Source: Azospirillum thermophilum
GTDB lineage: Bacteria > Pseudomonadota > Alphaproteobacteria > Azospirillales > Azospirillaceae
Assembly: GCF_003130795.1 (NCBI RefSeq)
Contig: NZ_CP029353.1
Location: forward strand, 1,007,501-1,071,500
Length of the DNA: 64,000 bases
Reading direction: 5' to 3'
Below, piece after piece: positions 1-10,893 of the stretch. The notes under the pieces were generated by a model, which saw only the letters and a list, made by a program, of their open reading frames with translations, did not search any database and was not told the origin of the DNA. The position numbers were made by a program, and so were the translations under genes. Position 1 is the stretch's first letter. Each line of letters begins with the position of its first letter.

Positions 1-490
1 GGCGCCCTTCCCGAACACGCCGGGCAGCACCTGCAGCTGCAGCTGCACGCCGCCGCAGGGCAACTGGCCGGCCCCGCCGCCGCAGCGCAGCTACTACGAG
101 ACGGCCGCGGCGACCATCGCCATCAGCACGCTGAACAATGGCCAGCCGATGCCGGCGACCATCCTGATGGACACCGGCGTCACCGGGATGATGATGAGCA
201 TCGCGGGGATCGACAAATGGGCGGAGCAGCTCGGCAACGCGACGATCACGATCGGCGTGCCGGCGGCGGGCGGAACCGCCATGAGCTACAGCTTCTCCCT
301 CGGCCCGGTGACCGGTTCGGGCGGCTACCCCGTGGAGCAGTCCTCCTCCCCGGCGGCGCCGACCGACTTCACGCCAATCGGCGCGTCCGGCGGGAGCTTC
401 GTCAACACCGGCATCAACGTGCTGCAGGAGTACGACTATTACTTCGACGGGCTGCAGGGGAAGATCGGCTTCGCCAGCATCCGTTCATGA
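1..490 (+). CDS. Aspartyl-protease-like protein, 3' part only
   Basis: The reading frame is open from base 2 to a TGA at 488-490, so the gene begins before the window and only about 162 residues are visible. The visible part starts with a Cys/Pro-rich stretch (TCSCSC) and then has the segment ILMDTGVTGMMM. A hydrophobic-D-T-G-x-T/S-G motif is the catalytic signature of retropepsin-like aspartyl proteases, and similar DTG(S/V)TG segments occur in secreted bacterial proteins of unknown function. The remainder is rich in Gly, Ser and Thr, as expected of an exported beta-rich protein. The function is a guess from one motif. It converges on pgi, with a strong hairpin between them. Confidence 0.55.
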   Translation, partial: APFPNTPGSTCSCSCTPPQGNWPAPPPQRSYYETAAATIAISTLNNGQPMPATILMDTGVTGMMMSIAGIDKWAEQLGNATITIGVPAAGGTAMSYSFSLGPVTGSGGYPVEQSSSPAAPTDFTPIGASGGSFVNTGINVLQEYDYYFDGLQGKIGFASIRS

Positions 491-516
491 CGGATCCGTC
501 CTAGCGGACCCGCCCG

Positions 517-544
517 CCCCTCGCCGGACATCTCCGGCGAGGGG
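517..544. terminator. Perfect hairpin between convergent genes
   Basis: A 12-bp perfect inverted repeat (CCCCTCGCCGGA and its complement) surrounds a CATC loop between two genes that point at each other. There is no clear T-run on either side, so it may act as a bidirectional transcript-end structure rather than a classical intrinsic terminator. Confidence 0.55.
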
Positions 545-557
545 GCACGGCCGGTGG

Positions 558-2321
<1,764 letters not shown>

Positions 2322-2380
2322 CTATGCGGGTGGGCGAAGGCCGCCGGCCCGGAGGGCATGTCCGGGCGTCCGGGGGGAGG

Positions 2381-3742
2381 TCAGCTCCCGCCGTTGATCG
2401 TCCGGCTGGGGGTGACGCCGTCCGGCCGGCCGACCAGGACGGTCAGCAGGGAGGACGGATCGAGCAGGCGCTTGGCGACGCGCTGGACGTCCTCGCGCGT
2501 CACGGCGTTGATCAGGGCATCGCGGCGGTCGAGGAAGTCGATGCCCAGACGGTCGCGGCGGACCTGCAGCAGGATGCGGGCGATCGCCTGGGTGGAACTG
2601 AACTGCAGCGGGAAGGAGCCGGTGAGGTAGGTCTTGGCGTCGGTCAGCTCCTGCTCCGTCACGCCCTCGTCGGCCATGCGCTTCCATTCCTTGCGCATGA
2701 TCTCCAGGGCGTCCCCGGCCTTGGCGTTGACGGTGGAGCCGCCGGCCATCACCGTGGCGGCATGGTCCATCGGGATCAGGTAGCTGTAGACACCGTAGGA
2801 CAGGCCGCGCTTCTCGCGGACCTCCTCCATCAGGCGGGAGCCGAAGCCGCCGCCGCCCAGGATGTAGTTCATCACCGACGCGGCGTACCAGTCGGGATCG
2901 CTGCGCTTCACGCCGGCCTGGCCCATCAGCATCACCGTCTGGGCGGTGGGGCGGGGGACCAGCAGGGTCTCCCCGCCGCCCTTCATGGCGACATCGCGCA
3001 CTGCGGGCACGTCGCTCTTGCCCGGAAGGGCGCCGAAGATGCGGTCGAGCGCCTTGCCCAGATCGTCCGGCGTGATGGCGCCGGCAGCGGCGACCAGCAG
3101 CCGGTCGCGGCCGAACTGCTGCTTCACGAAGCCGCGCAGGTCATCGGGCGTGATCTTCGGGAGGCTGTCCAGCGTGCCGCGCAGTTCCTCGCCATAGGGG
3201 TGGTCGGGGAAGGCGGTACCGTAGAACAGGCGGCGGGCGACGTAGTTGGGATCCGCCTGCTCGCGGCGCAGTTCCGACAGGGTGGCGGCGCGCATGCGCT
3301 CCACCGCCTCGGCATCGAAGCGCGGCTCGGTCAGGGCGAGCCGGACGAGATCGAACGCCTCGTCGCGGCGGTCGGCCAGCGTGCGCAGATTGCCGCCGAA
3401 GGCGTCGCGCCCGGCGCTGAAGCCGAGGCCGATGGCGTTGTCCTGCAGCCGTGCCTGGAAGGCCTGCGAGTCGTAGGGGCCGGCCCCCTCGTCCAGCGTC
3501 CGGGCTGCGAGGTTGGCGAGCCCCTCCTTGCCCTTGGGGTCGGTGCCGCCGGCACCTTCGAAGGCCCATTCCAGCGCGATCACCGGGACCTTGTGATCCT
3601 CGATCAACCAGGCCTCGATGCCGCCGGGGCTGAGCACCCGCTTGATCTCCACCGCGCGGGCGGCGGCAGGCAGCAGCAGGACGAACGCCAGCAGGAGGAC
3701 GGAAAGGGCGCGAAGCCGAACGGTCATGATGCAGGCGCCCAT
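2381..3742 (-). CDS. M16 family peptidase-like subunit lacking the zinc motif
   Basis: 453-residue exported protein with a hydrophobic signal segment (about residues 8-26, ending AAARA). It has the M16 (insulinase/mitochondrial processing peptidase) fold with the C-terminal R/Y region RGLSYGVYSYL. The HxxEH zinc motif expected near residue 70 is replaced by GLANLAARTLDEG, so it is probably the non-catalytic partner of the adjacent M16 protein, as in alpha/beta-type pairs. The ATG at 3742 follows the preceding stop by two bases and has AAGGAG eight bases before it, so the pair is translationally coupled. Confidence 0.9.
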   Translation of the reverse strand: MGACIMTVRLRALSVLLLAFVLLLPAAARAVEIKRVLSPGGIEAWLIEDHKVPVIALEWAFEGAGGTDPKGKEGLANLAARTLDEGAGPYDSQAFQARLQDNAIGLGFSAGRDAFGGNLRTLADRRDEAFDLVRLALTEPRFDAEAVERMRAATLSELRREQADPNYVARRLFYGTAFPDHPYGEELRGTLDSLPKITPDDLRGFVKQQFGRDRLLVAAAGAITPDDLGKALDRIFGALPGKSDVPAVRDVAMKGGGETLLVPRPTAQTVMLMGQAGVKRSDPDWYAASVMNYILGGGGFGSRLMEEVREKRGLSYGVYSYLIPMDHAATVMAGGSTVNAKAGDALEIMRKEWKRMADEGVTEQELTDAKTYLTGSFPLQFSSTQAIARILLQVRRDRLGIDFLDRRDALINAVTREDVQRVAKRLLDPSSLLTVLVGRPDGVTPSRTINGGS

Positions 3743-3744
3743 CC

Positions 3745-5124
3745 TCAGCTCTCCTTGTCCTTCAGGGGCAGCAGCAGGCCGGTGACGTGGTTCTCACGGC
3801 CGAGCACGGCGCGGGCGGCGGCGTTGACCTGCTCCGCCGTCACCGCATCGATGCGGACCGGCCATTCCTCCACCTCGTCGATGCTCTGGCCGGTGGTTAC
3901 GGCCGCGCCGAGCGCCTGGGCGGGGCCGGTCAGGCTGTCGCGGGCGTAGGCGGCCTCCGCCAGCATGCGCTTCTTGGCGGTGGCGACCTCCTCCTCCGTC
4001 ACGCCGGACTGCACGACCTTGCGCAGCTCCTCGGCCAGTGCCGCCTCCAGCTTGTCCATCGGGACCCCGGTGGCGGGCGTGGCGCCCGCGCCGAGCGTTG
4101 CCAGATCCCAGGCGCTGGGGCTGTAGCCGAGCCAGGCGGAGGTGGCGACCTTCTGCTCCACCACCAGGTTGCGGTAGAGGCGCGAGGTCGGGCCGCCGCT
4201 CATCACCTCCGACAGGACCTGCAGGGCGTAGGCCTGCTTGTCGGGGTCGACGCGATAGGACGGGGCGGTCCAGATGCGGCGGATGGAAGGCTGGCGCACC
4301 TCGGCGTCGCGCAGCTCGACCCGGCGGGCCGCCGCGATTGGCGGTTCGCCGACGCGCGTGCGCTCGGGCACCGCGCGCGCCGGGATGACGCCGTAATAGC
4401 GTTCGGCCAGCGGCTTCAGCTCCTCGGCCGAGACGTCGCCGGAGACGACCAGCACCGCATTGTTCGGCGCGTACCAGGTCTTGTAGAAGGCCTCCGCCTG
4501 CTCGCGGGTGAGGCGCGACATCTCCTGCGGCCAGCCGATGACCGGCGTGCCGTAGGGGTGGTGGACGAAGACGGTCGCCTGGATCTGTTCGCCGATGCGG
4601 TCGGCCGGCTCGTTTTCGATCCGCTGGCGGCGTTCCTCGATGATCACGTCGCGCTCGGGATAGACCACCGCGTCGGTCAGCTTCAGGTTGGCCATGCGGT
4701 CGGCCTCCATCCGCATGACCAGCTCCAGCCGGTCGCGGGCGACGTTCTGGTAATAGGCCGTGTAGTCCCAGGAGGTGAAGGCGTTGTCGCGCCCGCCGTT
4801 CTTGGCGACGGTGCGGCTGAAGGCGCCGGCCGGAACCGCGTCGGTGCCCTTGAACATCAGATGTTCAAGGAAGTGTGCGATGCCGGACTGGCCGCGCGGC
4901 TCGTCCGCCGCCCCCACCTTGTACCAGACCATGTGGGTCACCACGGGCACGCGGTGGTTCGGGATCACCACCACCTGCATCCCGTTCGAGAGGGTGAAGC
5001 TCTCGGGATAGAAGACGCCTTTCTCGACGGCGGAGGCGGGAGCCGTCCCGACGAGGAGGAGGGCGAAGGCGCCGACCGCGGCGCCGGTCAGGCGGGCGCG
5101 GCAGCGAGAGAAGACGGCGGGCAT
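3745..5124 (-). CDS. M16 family zinc metallopeptidase (catalytic)
   Basis: 459-residue protein with an N-terminal signal segment (to about residue 32, ASA). The inverted zinc motif HFLEH with the following LMFKGT is intact, as is the downstream Glu-rich helix region (VIIEERRQRIENEP) that supplies the third ligand in M16 enzymes. The protein is therefore likely a periplasmic zinc peptidase, related to PqqL/YhjJ and mitochondrial processing peptidase. It sits directly upstream of an M16 protein without a zinc site, and downstream of lspA and a BamF-like lipoprotein on the same strand, suggesting a role in envelope protein turnover (inference). Confidence 0.92.
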   Translation of the reverse strand: MPAVFSRCRARLTGAAVGAFALLLVGTAPASAVEKGVFYPESFTLSNGMQVVVIPNHRVPVVTHMVWYKVGAADEPRGQSGIAHFLEHLMFKGTDAVPAGAFSRTVAKNGGRDNAFTSWDYTAYYQNVARDRLELVMRMEADRMANLKLTDAVVYPERDVIIEERRQRIENEPADRIGEQIQATVFVHHPYGTPVIGWPQEMSRLTREQAEAFYKTWYAPNNAVLVVSGDVSAEELKPLAERYYGVIPARAVPERTRVGEPPIAAARRVELRDAEVRQPSIRRIWTAPSYRVDPDKQAYALQVLSEVMSGGPTSRLYRNLVVEQKVATSAWLGYSPSAWDLATLGAGATPATGVPMDKLEAALAEELRKVVQSGVTEEEVATAKKRMLAEAAYARDSLTGPAQALGAAVTTGQSIDEVEEWPVRIDAVTAEQVNAAARAVLGRENHVTGLLLPLKDKES

Positions 5125-5191
5125 CGGATCTTCCCTATGATGGCCTGTTGTTGGTCTTCGGCATCGGTTCCGGGGCAGGCCGGAATCGAAA

Positions 5192-5219
5192 GGGGCGCCT
5201 CCCGTCCGGAAAGCGCCCC
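5192..5219 (-). terminator. GC hairpin after the BamF-like gene
   Basis: Inverted repeat GCGCCCC/GGGGCGC with a 14-base loop, followed on the minus strand by a short T-run (TTTCG). It lies between the stop of the lipoprotein gene (5243) and the start of the M16 gene (5124), so it could end or attenuate the lspA-side transcript. Confidence 0.4.
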
Positions 5220-5242
5220 CTGAAACTGGTGTGGCCGTCGGC

Positions 5243-5848
5243 TCAGAACAATCCTTCCAGCGGCGCCTTGCGCTTGCGCTCGATGGTCGGGACGGCGCCG
5301 TCGTTGAGCGCCTTGCCCTGGGCCTGGGCCTCGCGCAGGCGCTGCTGCTCCTTGGCCGGGTCGACGACCGAGAAGGGCTGCTCCTGCTTCTGCCAGAACA
5401 GCAGGGTATCGACCCAGCTCTTGTCGGCGATGATGAGGGCCGTCGTTTCCTGGTCGACCTTGGCGCGGACGTCCGGGTCGATGCCCTTGGTGCCGGCCTG
5501 GGCGACCAGGGCGGATTCGCCGGCGGAGCCGCCGGCCTTGTTCACCGCGCGCGAGGCGCCGCCGAACACCGCACCCGCCGCCGCGGCGGTCGGGGTGACG
5601 TCCTGCGGGCGCGGGGCCCCGGGGCGGGGCTTCGGCAGGTTCGATATGCTTGGCGGCATGGTCAGCGGAGCGCGGGAGACGACCGTGAACTCGTCGGGGC
5701 TCTGGCGGTCGAGACCGATGGAGCGGCGCACGTCCGAGCAGCCGGCGAGCGACAGCGCCAGCAGCGCAAGCCCGATGATCGGGCGCGCGGTGCGGAGGGT
5801 GGAGGCGGTGGAGAGGCTGGTCACGTTCACAGTTCCGTCGTCAGTCAC
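5243..5848 (-). CDS. bamF: DUF3035 outer-membrane lipoprotein, BamF-like
   Basis: 201-residue lipoprotein. A hydrophobic segment ends in the lipobox LSLAGC, with the lipidated Cys near residue 37. It is followed by the DUF3035 signature DRQSPDEFTVVSRAPLTMPP. Members of this alphaproteobacterial family are known as BamF, a lipoprotein of the beta-barrel assembly complex. The start is a GTG at 5848 with AAGGGA about nine bases upstream; internal GTG codons at 5830 and 5824 are alternatives. It is 38 bases downstream of lspA, which makes the signal peptidase that would process it. Confidence 0.8.
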   Translation of the reverse strand: MTDDGTVNVTSLSTASTLRTARPIIGLALLALSLAGCSDVRRSIGLDRQSPDEFTVVSRAPLTMPPSISNLPKPRPGAPRPQDVTPTAAAAGAVFGGASRAVNKAGGSAGESALVAQAGTKGIDPDVRAKVDQETTALIIADKSWVDTLLFWQKQEQPFSVVDPAKEQQRLREAQAQGKALNDGAVPTIERKRKAPLEGLF

Positions 5849-5886
5849 GGCCGCGTCCCTTATAGCGGCTTTCGGCGCATGATCTA

Positions 5887-6390
5887 TTACGACTTTTCAC
5901 GCCCGGCGAACAGCCCGTCAAGCACCAGAAGCGCCACGCCGACGCTGATGCCGCTGTCCGCGACGTTGAAAGCCCAGAAATGCCAGCCGCCGATGTGGAA
6001 ATCGAGGAAGTCGGCGACCGCGCCGTAACGCAGCCGGTCGATCACGTTTCCGACGGCGCCGCCGATGATCAGCCCGATGGCAAGGGCCACCATCCGCTTG
6101 TCGGCCTGGCGCAGCCAGATCAGCAGGCCGGCGGTGATCGCCACGGCGACCGCGCTCAGCACATAGGGCATCAGCGCATGCGCGCTGGCGAAGGTGCCGA
6201 AGCTGACGCCGAAGTTCCACACCAGGACGAGGTTGAAGAAGGGCGTCACCTCCACGACGTGGGGGATCGGCTGCATCACGACGTCCAGCACCCACCATTT
6301 GCTGAGCTGGTCGAGCACCACCACGATGGCGGCGACGGCCAGACCGAACAGGGTGAAGGACCGGGCCTGCGGGGCGACGAAGGCGTTCAT
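5887..6390 (-). CDS. lspA: Lipoprotein signal peptidase (signal peptidase II)
   Basis: 167-residue inner-membrane aspartyl protease that removes the signal peptide from diacylglyceryl-modified prolipoproteins. Four hydrophobic segments are visible. The two conserved active-site regions are present: GGAVGNVIDRLRYGAVADFLDF, here split as GNVIDR and VADFLD, and the later FNVADSGISVG with the second catalytic Asp. The true start is the ATG at 6390; the frame runs open further upstream into the end of ileS but that part is only a shadow. It is on the same strand as ileS, the common ileS-lspA order. Confidence 0.96.
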   Translation of the reverse strand: MNAFVAPQARSFTLFGLAVAAIVVVLDQLSKWWVLDVVMQPIPHVVEVTPFFNLVLVWNFGVSFGTFASAHALMPYVLSAVAVAITAGLLIWLRQADKRMVALAIGLIIGGAVGNVIDRLRYGAVADFLDFHIGGWHFWAFNVADSGISVGVALLVLDGLFAGREKS

Positions 6391-6405
6391 GGCGCGCTGT
6401 TCCCT

Positions 6406-6429
6406 CCCTCTCCCCAGGCGGGGAGAGGG
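6406..6429. repeat. REP-like GC palindrome between ileS and lspA
   Basis: Perfect 10-bp inverted repeat with arm CCCTCTCCCC and loop AGGC, flanked by more G-rich sequence. Similar palindromes with the CCCTCTCCC/GGGAGAGGG core occur at 21858-21885 and 32375-32409 in this window, so it looks like a dispersed intergenic element. Confidence 0.6.
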
Positions 6430-6469
6430 GCCCGGGTGGGGGGAGGGGATGGAGAGTGGTGAACCACGG

Positions 6470-9310
6470 TCATTCCACCGCGTCGGCGCAGCGGTGGCAA
6501 AGCGTCGGATGCTCCTCGACGGTGCCGACTTCCGGCAGCACCTTCCAGCAGCGCTCGCACTTTTCGCCCTCGGCAAGGCCGGGGACGACGGCGATGCCGG
6601 CCACGTCGGGCAGGGTGAAGGCTCCCTCCGGCGCCGGGCCGTCCACCACCGTGATCTGCGAGGTGATGCAGACGTCGGCGAAATCGACATCCTCCAGCAG
6701 GGTCCTGGTCTCCGCCGGGACATGCACGGTCGGGGCGGCCTGCAGGGAGGAGCCGATCTTCTTGTTCGCCCGCTCCAGTTCCAGCGCGCCGGTGACGACG
6801 CGGCGGACGTCGCGGATGGCCTCCCACTTGGCGGCGAGCGTATCGTCGCGCCAGGACTCGGGAATCGCCGGGAAGAGGCGCAGATGCACGCTCTCCTCGG
6901 TCCAGCCGTCGCCGGTCAGGCCCTCCGGCCGGGCGAGCCACGCTTCCTCGGCCGTGAAGCAGAGGATGGGCGCGAGCCAGGCGGTCAGCGCGTTGAACAG
7001 GTGCTCCATCACGGTGCGGACCGAGCGGCGGCGGACCGAGTCGGGCGCATCGCAGTAGAGGCTGTCCTTGCGGACGTCGAAGTAGAAGGCCGACAGCTCG
7101 ACGGCGCAGAAATTGTGCAGCGCCACGAACAGGCCGTGGAAGTCGTAGGCCTCGATCTCCTCGCGGACCAGCTTGTCGAGCATGGCGAGGCGATGGAGGA
7201 CCCAGCGCTCCAGCTCCGGCATCTCCGACGCGTCGATCCGCTCCGCCGGGCTGTAGTAGTCGGCCAGCGCACCCAGCAGGTAGCGCAGCGTGTTGCGCAG
7301 GCGGCGGTAGAGGTCGGCCTGGGTCTTGATGATCTCCTTGCCGATGCGGAGGTCTTCCGAATAGTCGGAATTGACGATCCACAGGCGCAGGATATCGGCG
7401 CCGTACTGGTCGCAGACCTCCTGCGGGGCCACCACGTTGCCCAGCGACTTGGACATCTTGCGGCCCTGCTCGTCGAGCACGAAGCCGTGGGTCAGCACGC
7501 CGTCGTAGGGGGCGCGGCCACGGGTGCCGCAGCTCTCCAGCAGCGACGAATGGAACCAGCCGCGATGCTGGTCCGACCCCTCCAGATAGAGGTCGGCCGG
7601 CCACTTCAGTTCGGGGCGCTGCTCCAGCACGAAGGCATGGGACGAGCCGGACTCGAACCAGACGTCCACGATGTCCTTGACCTGCTCGTACTCGTCGGCG
7701 CGGTAGCCGTCGCCGAGGAAGTCCTGCGGATCGCGGGCGAACCAGGAGTCGGAGCCTTCCTTCTCGAAGATGCCGGCGATGCGGGCGAACACCGCGGGAT
7801 CGCGCAGGATGGAACCGTCCTCCTTGCGGACGAACAGAGCGATCGGCACGCCCCAGGCGCGCTGGCGGCTGATGCACCAGTCGGGCCGGCTCTCGATCAT
7901 CGAGCGGATGCGGTTCTCGCCCTGGGCGGGGAACCAGCGGGTGTTGGAGATCGCCTTCAGCGCCGTCTCGCGCAGCTCGTTCGTCTCCATCGAGATGAAC
8001 CACTGCGGCGTGGTGCGGAAGATCAGCGGCGCCTTGGACCGCCAGCTATGGGGATAGCTGTGGCGGATCCTGCCGCTCGCCAGCAGGCCGCCGGTCTCCG
8101 CCAGGGCCTTCAGCAGGGCGCCGTTGGCCTCGCCCGGCTTGCCCTGGTCGGTATAGACGCGCAAGCCCGCGAAGAGCGGAACATGGGCGTAGTAGCGCCC
8201 GTCCTCGCCCACCGTCTGCGGCACCTCGATGCCGTTGGCCTGGCTCAGGTGGAAGTCGTCCTCGCCGTGGCTCGGCGCGATGTGGACGAAGCCGGTGCCG
8301 GCATCGGTGGTGACGAAGCCGCCGGCCAGCATCGGCACGCGGAAGTCGTAGCCCTTGCCATGCAGCGGGTGGCGGCAGTAGGTGCCGGCCAGGCGCGTGC
8401 CGGGGAAACGGTGGATCTGCGTCCACTCGGCGATCTTGGCTTCCCGGGCGACGGACTCGGCCAGCGTGGTGGCCAGCACCAGCCGCTCGCCCACCTTGGC
8501 GAGGCTGTCGTCGGCGACGGCGGTCACCTTGTAGACGCCGTATTCGATCTCGTCGCCATAGGCCAGCGCCCGGTTGGCGGGAAGCGTCCAGGGCGTGGTC
8601 GTCCAGATGACGATGCTCGCCTCGTCCACTTCCGGCGTGCCGGAGCCCCAGACGGGGAAGCGCGCAAAGGCGGTGGTGGAGGTGTGATCGTGGTACTCGA
8701 TCTCGGCGTCGGCCAGGGCGGTCTTCTCGACCACCGACCACATCACCGGCTTGGCGCCCTTGTAGAGGCCGCCGTTCGCCGCGAACTTGTGGATCTCGCG
8801 GGCGATCTGGGCTTCCGCCGGGAAGGTCATGGTGAGGTAGGGCACCGTCCAGTTGCCCTCGACGCCCAGGCGGCGGAACTCCTCCGCCTGCACGTCGATC
8901 CAGTGCTGCGCGAACTGGCGGCACTCGGCACGGAACTGGAGGATCGGAACCTCGTCCTTGTCCTTGCCGGCCGTGCGGTACTTCTCCTCGATCTTCCACT
9001 CGATGGGCAGGCCGTGGCAGTCCCAGCCGGGCACGTAGTTCGAATCGTAGCCCTGCATCTGGCGGAAGCGGACGATCACGTCCTTCAGGATCTTGTTGAC
9101 CGCATGCCCGATGTGGATGTTGCCGTTGGCGTAGGGCGGGCCGTCGTGCAGCACGAACTTCTCGCGGCCCTTCGCCGTCTCGCGCAGCTTGCCGAACAGG
9201 TCCATCCCGGCCCAGCGCTTCAGCAACTCGGGCTCCTTGGTCGGCAGGCCGCCGCGCATGGGGAAGTCGGTGCGGGGCAGGAAGACGGTCGACTTGTAAT
9301 CGCGGGTCAT
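6470..9310 (-). CDS. ileS: Isoleucyl-tRNA synthetase
   Basis: 946-residue class I aminoacyl-tRNA synthetase charging tRNA-Ile. The HIGH-type motif is seen in [13 protein letters not shown] (about residues 58-70) and the KMSKS loop in [10 protein letters not shown]. An editing domain with the [11 protein letters not shown] segment lies between residues about 190 and 400, and the C-terminus has a zinc-binding CERCWK...CHRC pair typical of bacterial-type IleRS. Length and start agree with the family. The lack of a good ribosome-binding sequence before 9310 is the only oddity. Confidence 0.98.
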   Translation of the reverse strand: MTRDYKSTVFLPRTDFPMRGGLPTKEPELLKRWAGMDLFGKLRETAKGREKFVLHDGPPYANGNIHIGHAVNKILKDVIVRFRQMQGYDSNYVPGWDCHGLPIEWKIEEKYRTAGKDKDEVPILQFRAECRQFAQHWIDVQAEEFRRLGVEGNWTVPYLTMTFPAEAQIAREIHKFAANGGLYKGAKPVMWSVVEKTALADAEIEYHDHTSTTAFARFPVWGSGTPEVDEASIVIWTTTPWTLPANRALAYGDEIEYGVYKVTAVADDSLAKVGERLVLATTLAESVAREAKIAEWTQIHRFPGTRLAGTYCRHPLHGKGYDFRVPMLAGGFVTTDAGTGFVHIAPSHGEDDFHLSQANGIEVPQTVGEDGRYYAHVPLFAGLRVYTDQGKPGEANGALLKALAETGGLLASGRIRHSYPHSWRSKAPLIFRTTPQWFISMETNELRETALKAISNTRWFPAQGENRIRSMIESRPDWCISRQRAWGVPIALFVRKEDGSILRDPAVFARIAGIFEKEGSDSWFARDPQDFLGDGYRADEYEQVKDIVDVWFESGSSHAFVLEQRPELKWPADLYLEGSDQHRGWFHSSLLESCGTRGRAPYDGVLTHGFVLDEQGRKMSKSLGNVVAPQEVCDQYGADILRLWIVNSDYSEDLRIGKEIIKTQADLYRRLRNTLRYLLGALADYYSPAERIDASEMPELERWVLHRLAMLDKLVREEIEAYDFHGLFVALHNFCAVELSAFYFDVRKDSLYCDAPDSVRRRSVRTVMEHLFNALTAWLAPILCFTAEEAWLARPEGLTGDGWTEESVHLRLFPAIPESWRDDTLAAKWEAIRDVRRVVTGALELERANKKIGSSLQAAPTVHVPAETRTLLEDVDFADVCITSQITVVDGPAPEGAFTLPDVAGIAVVPGLAEGEKCERCWKVLPEVGTVEEHPTLCHRCADAVE

Positions 9311-9656
9311 CTGGCAGGGATTCCTGGAAGCAACGACGCCGGCGGCGGCGGTCGGGCCGCGCGGCAGAAAAAGCGGTTCTGTCCCGGCTCTCCTCAGAGA
9401 ACCGGGCCGGTAATTCGCGCCTGTGGCGTCAAGACCCGCTCCACGAACGTCATGGCGCCGGATATTAGCCGTGTGTGCGGCGCGGTCAAGGACGGGCGGA
9501 ACATGTCAGCCCGCAGCGACCGGGCGGCGCCAATGGTCCCGCCAGCGACGATCCGCCTCATCAGCCTGCTAATCATTCTCATTGGCACTGCGCCGCGGCA
9601 CGCGCACTCTGACACCATCCCGCTGCAGCCGGGGATGAGAAGAGAGAGCCTGAACC
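9311..9656. other. Divergent intergenic region, ileS / peroxidase
   Basis: 346 bases separate the divergent ileS and di-heme peroxidase genes. Apart from the Fur-box-like site at 9567-9581 and a GC-rich inverted repeat around 9375-9412 (GGTTCTGTCCCGGCTC... against ...GAACCGGGCC, imperfect), I see no gene or RNA in it. Confidence 0.5.
9567..9581. promoter_or_regulatory. Fur-box-like operator
   Basis: TGCTAATCATTCTCA (other strand TGAGAATGATTAGCA) matches the 7-1-7 Fur consensus TGATAATnATTATCA at 12 of 14 defined positions by eye. It is near-palindromic and lies 76 bases before the start of the di-heme cytochrome c peroxidase, a plausible promoter position. Regulation by Fur or another iron-sensing family member is inferred. 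Confidence 0.55.
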
Positions 9657-10841
9657 ATGTCCAGCGCCGTGCAGCGTCTTGCCCGCCTTTCCCTCCTGAC
9701 CGGCTTGCTCGGGGGAGCCGCCGCCGTCGCGCCGCCGGCTTCGCTGGCCGCCGAACTCACGTCCATGGAGGCGCTGGGCGAGGCGCTCTACTTCGACCAG
9801 GATCTGTCGGCGAACCGGACGCAGTCCTGCGCCACCTGCCACAACCCCGATTTCGGCTTCGCCGACCCGCGTGACAGCGGCACCCCGGCGGGCAAGGCGG
9901 CGTCGCTGGGGGCGGACGGCAGGTCGCTGGGTGACCGCAACGCGCCGACCGCCGCCTACGCCCGCTTCAGCCCGGCCTTCCATGTCAGGGACGGCAAGGC
10001 GGTCGGCGGCCAGTTCCACGACGGGCGCGCCTCCTCGCTGAAGGAGCAGGCGGGCGGGCCGCCGATGAACCCGGTCGAGATGGGCATGACCTCGAAGGCC
10101 CAGGTGTTGGGGCGGCTGAAGGAGAAGCCGGACTATGTCCGCGCCTTCGTCGCCCTGTACGGTGCCGGCGTGCTGGACGATCCGGAGCGGGCCTATGACG
10201 CGATGACCGACAGCATCGCCCGTTTCGAGGCGACGGGCGCCTTCGCCCCCTTCGACTCCAAGTACGACCGCCATCTGCGCGGCGAGTACAAGATGACGCC
10301 GGAGGAGGATCTGGGCATGACCCTGTTCTTCTCCACCCAGTTCACCAACTGCAACAAGTGCCACCAGCTGGCGCGGATGCCGGCTTCCAGGGACGAGACC
10401 TTCACCAACTACGAGTATCACAACATCGGCGTGCCGGAGAACGCGGCGCTGCGGGCGGCCAACGGATCGAAGAAGGGCTTCGTCGACCACGGGCTGCTGG
10501 CCAACCCGGCGGTCGCGGGCAAGAAGGACAAGGCCCAGGACGGCAAGTTCAAGACGCCGACCCTGCGCAACGTCGCCGTGACGGGTCCCTACATGCACAA
10601 CGGCGTGTTCCGCGACCTGGAGACGGTGATCCGCTTCTACAACAAGTACAACAGCCGGACCGACGCGGCGCAGATCAATCCGGAAACCGGCAGGCCCTGG
10701 GGCAAGCCGGAGGTCGCGGCCAACCTGTCGCTGACGGAACTGGAGTCGGGACCGGCGCTCGACAGCCGGCGGATCAAGGCGCTGGTCGCCTTCCTGAAGA
10801 CGCTGACCGACGCCCGCTACGAGCATCTTCTGGAGAAGTAG
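9657..10841 (+). CDS. Di-heme cytochrome c peroxidase (MauG/CcpA family)
   Basis: 394-residue exported protein: signal peptide about residues 1-32 (ending SLAAE), first haem-binding motif CATCH at residues 58-62 and second CNKCH at 232-236. The region with GDRNAPT and DGRASSLKEQ is typical of bacterial di-heme peroxidases, and KTPTLRNVAVTGPYMHNG near the C-terminus contains the conserved distal-haem Met region. It would reduce hydrogen peroxide in the periplasm, or act as a MauG-like oxidase. It is alone, behind a Fur-like site, which suggests iron-linked control. The ATG at 9657 has AGAGAG upstream. Confidence 0.93.
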   Translation: MSSAVQRLARLSLLTGLLGGAAAVAPPASLAAELTSMEALGEALYFDQDLSANRTQSCATCHNPDFGFADPRDSGTPAGKAASLGADGRSLGDRNAPTAAYARFSPAFHVRDGKAVGGQFHDGRASSLKEQAGGPPMNPVEMGMTSKAQVLGRLKEKPDYVRAFVALYGAGVLDDPERAYDAMTDSIARFEATGAFAPFDSKYDRHLRGEYKMTPEEDLGMTLFFSTQFTNCNKCHQLARMPASRDETFTNYEYHNIGVPENAALRAANGSKKGFVDHGLLANPAVAGKKDKAQDGKFKTPTLRNVAVTGPYMHNGVFRDLETVIRFYNKYNSRTDAAQINPETGRPWGKPEVAANLSLTELESGPALDSRRIKALVAFLKTLTDARYEHLLEK

Positions 10842-10855
10842 AGGACTGCCGCGGC

Positions 10856-10886
10856 GGCGGAGGGAGGCGCGAAGGCCCCCTCCGCC
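10856..10886. terminator. Hairpin between convergent peroxidase and pyrE genes
   Basis: Inverted repeat GGCGGAGGG / CCCTCCGCC with a 13-base loop in the 52-base gap between two convergent genes. No T-run follows, so it is a candidate bidirectional transcript end only. Confidence 0.45.
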
Positions 10887-10893
10887 CCGGCCG

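Noticed and set aside
6194..9874. Very long open frame on the plus strand opposite ileS
   Set aside because: It mirrors the strongly biased ileS codons in the antisense direction, lacks any recognisable domain, and such shadows are common in high-GC DNA.
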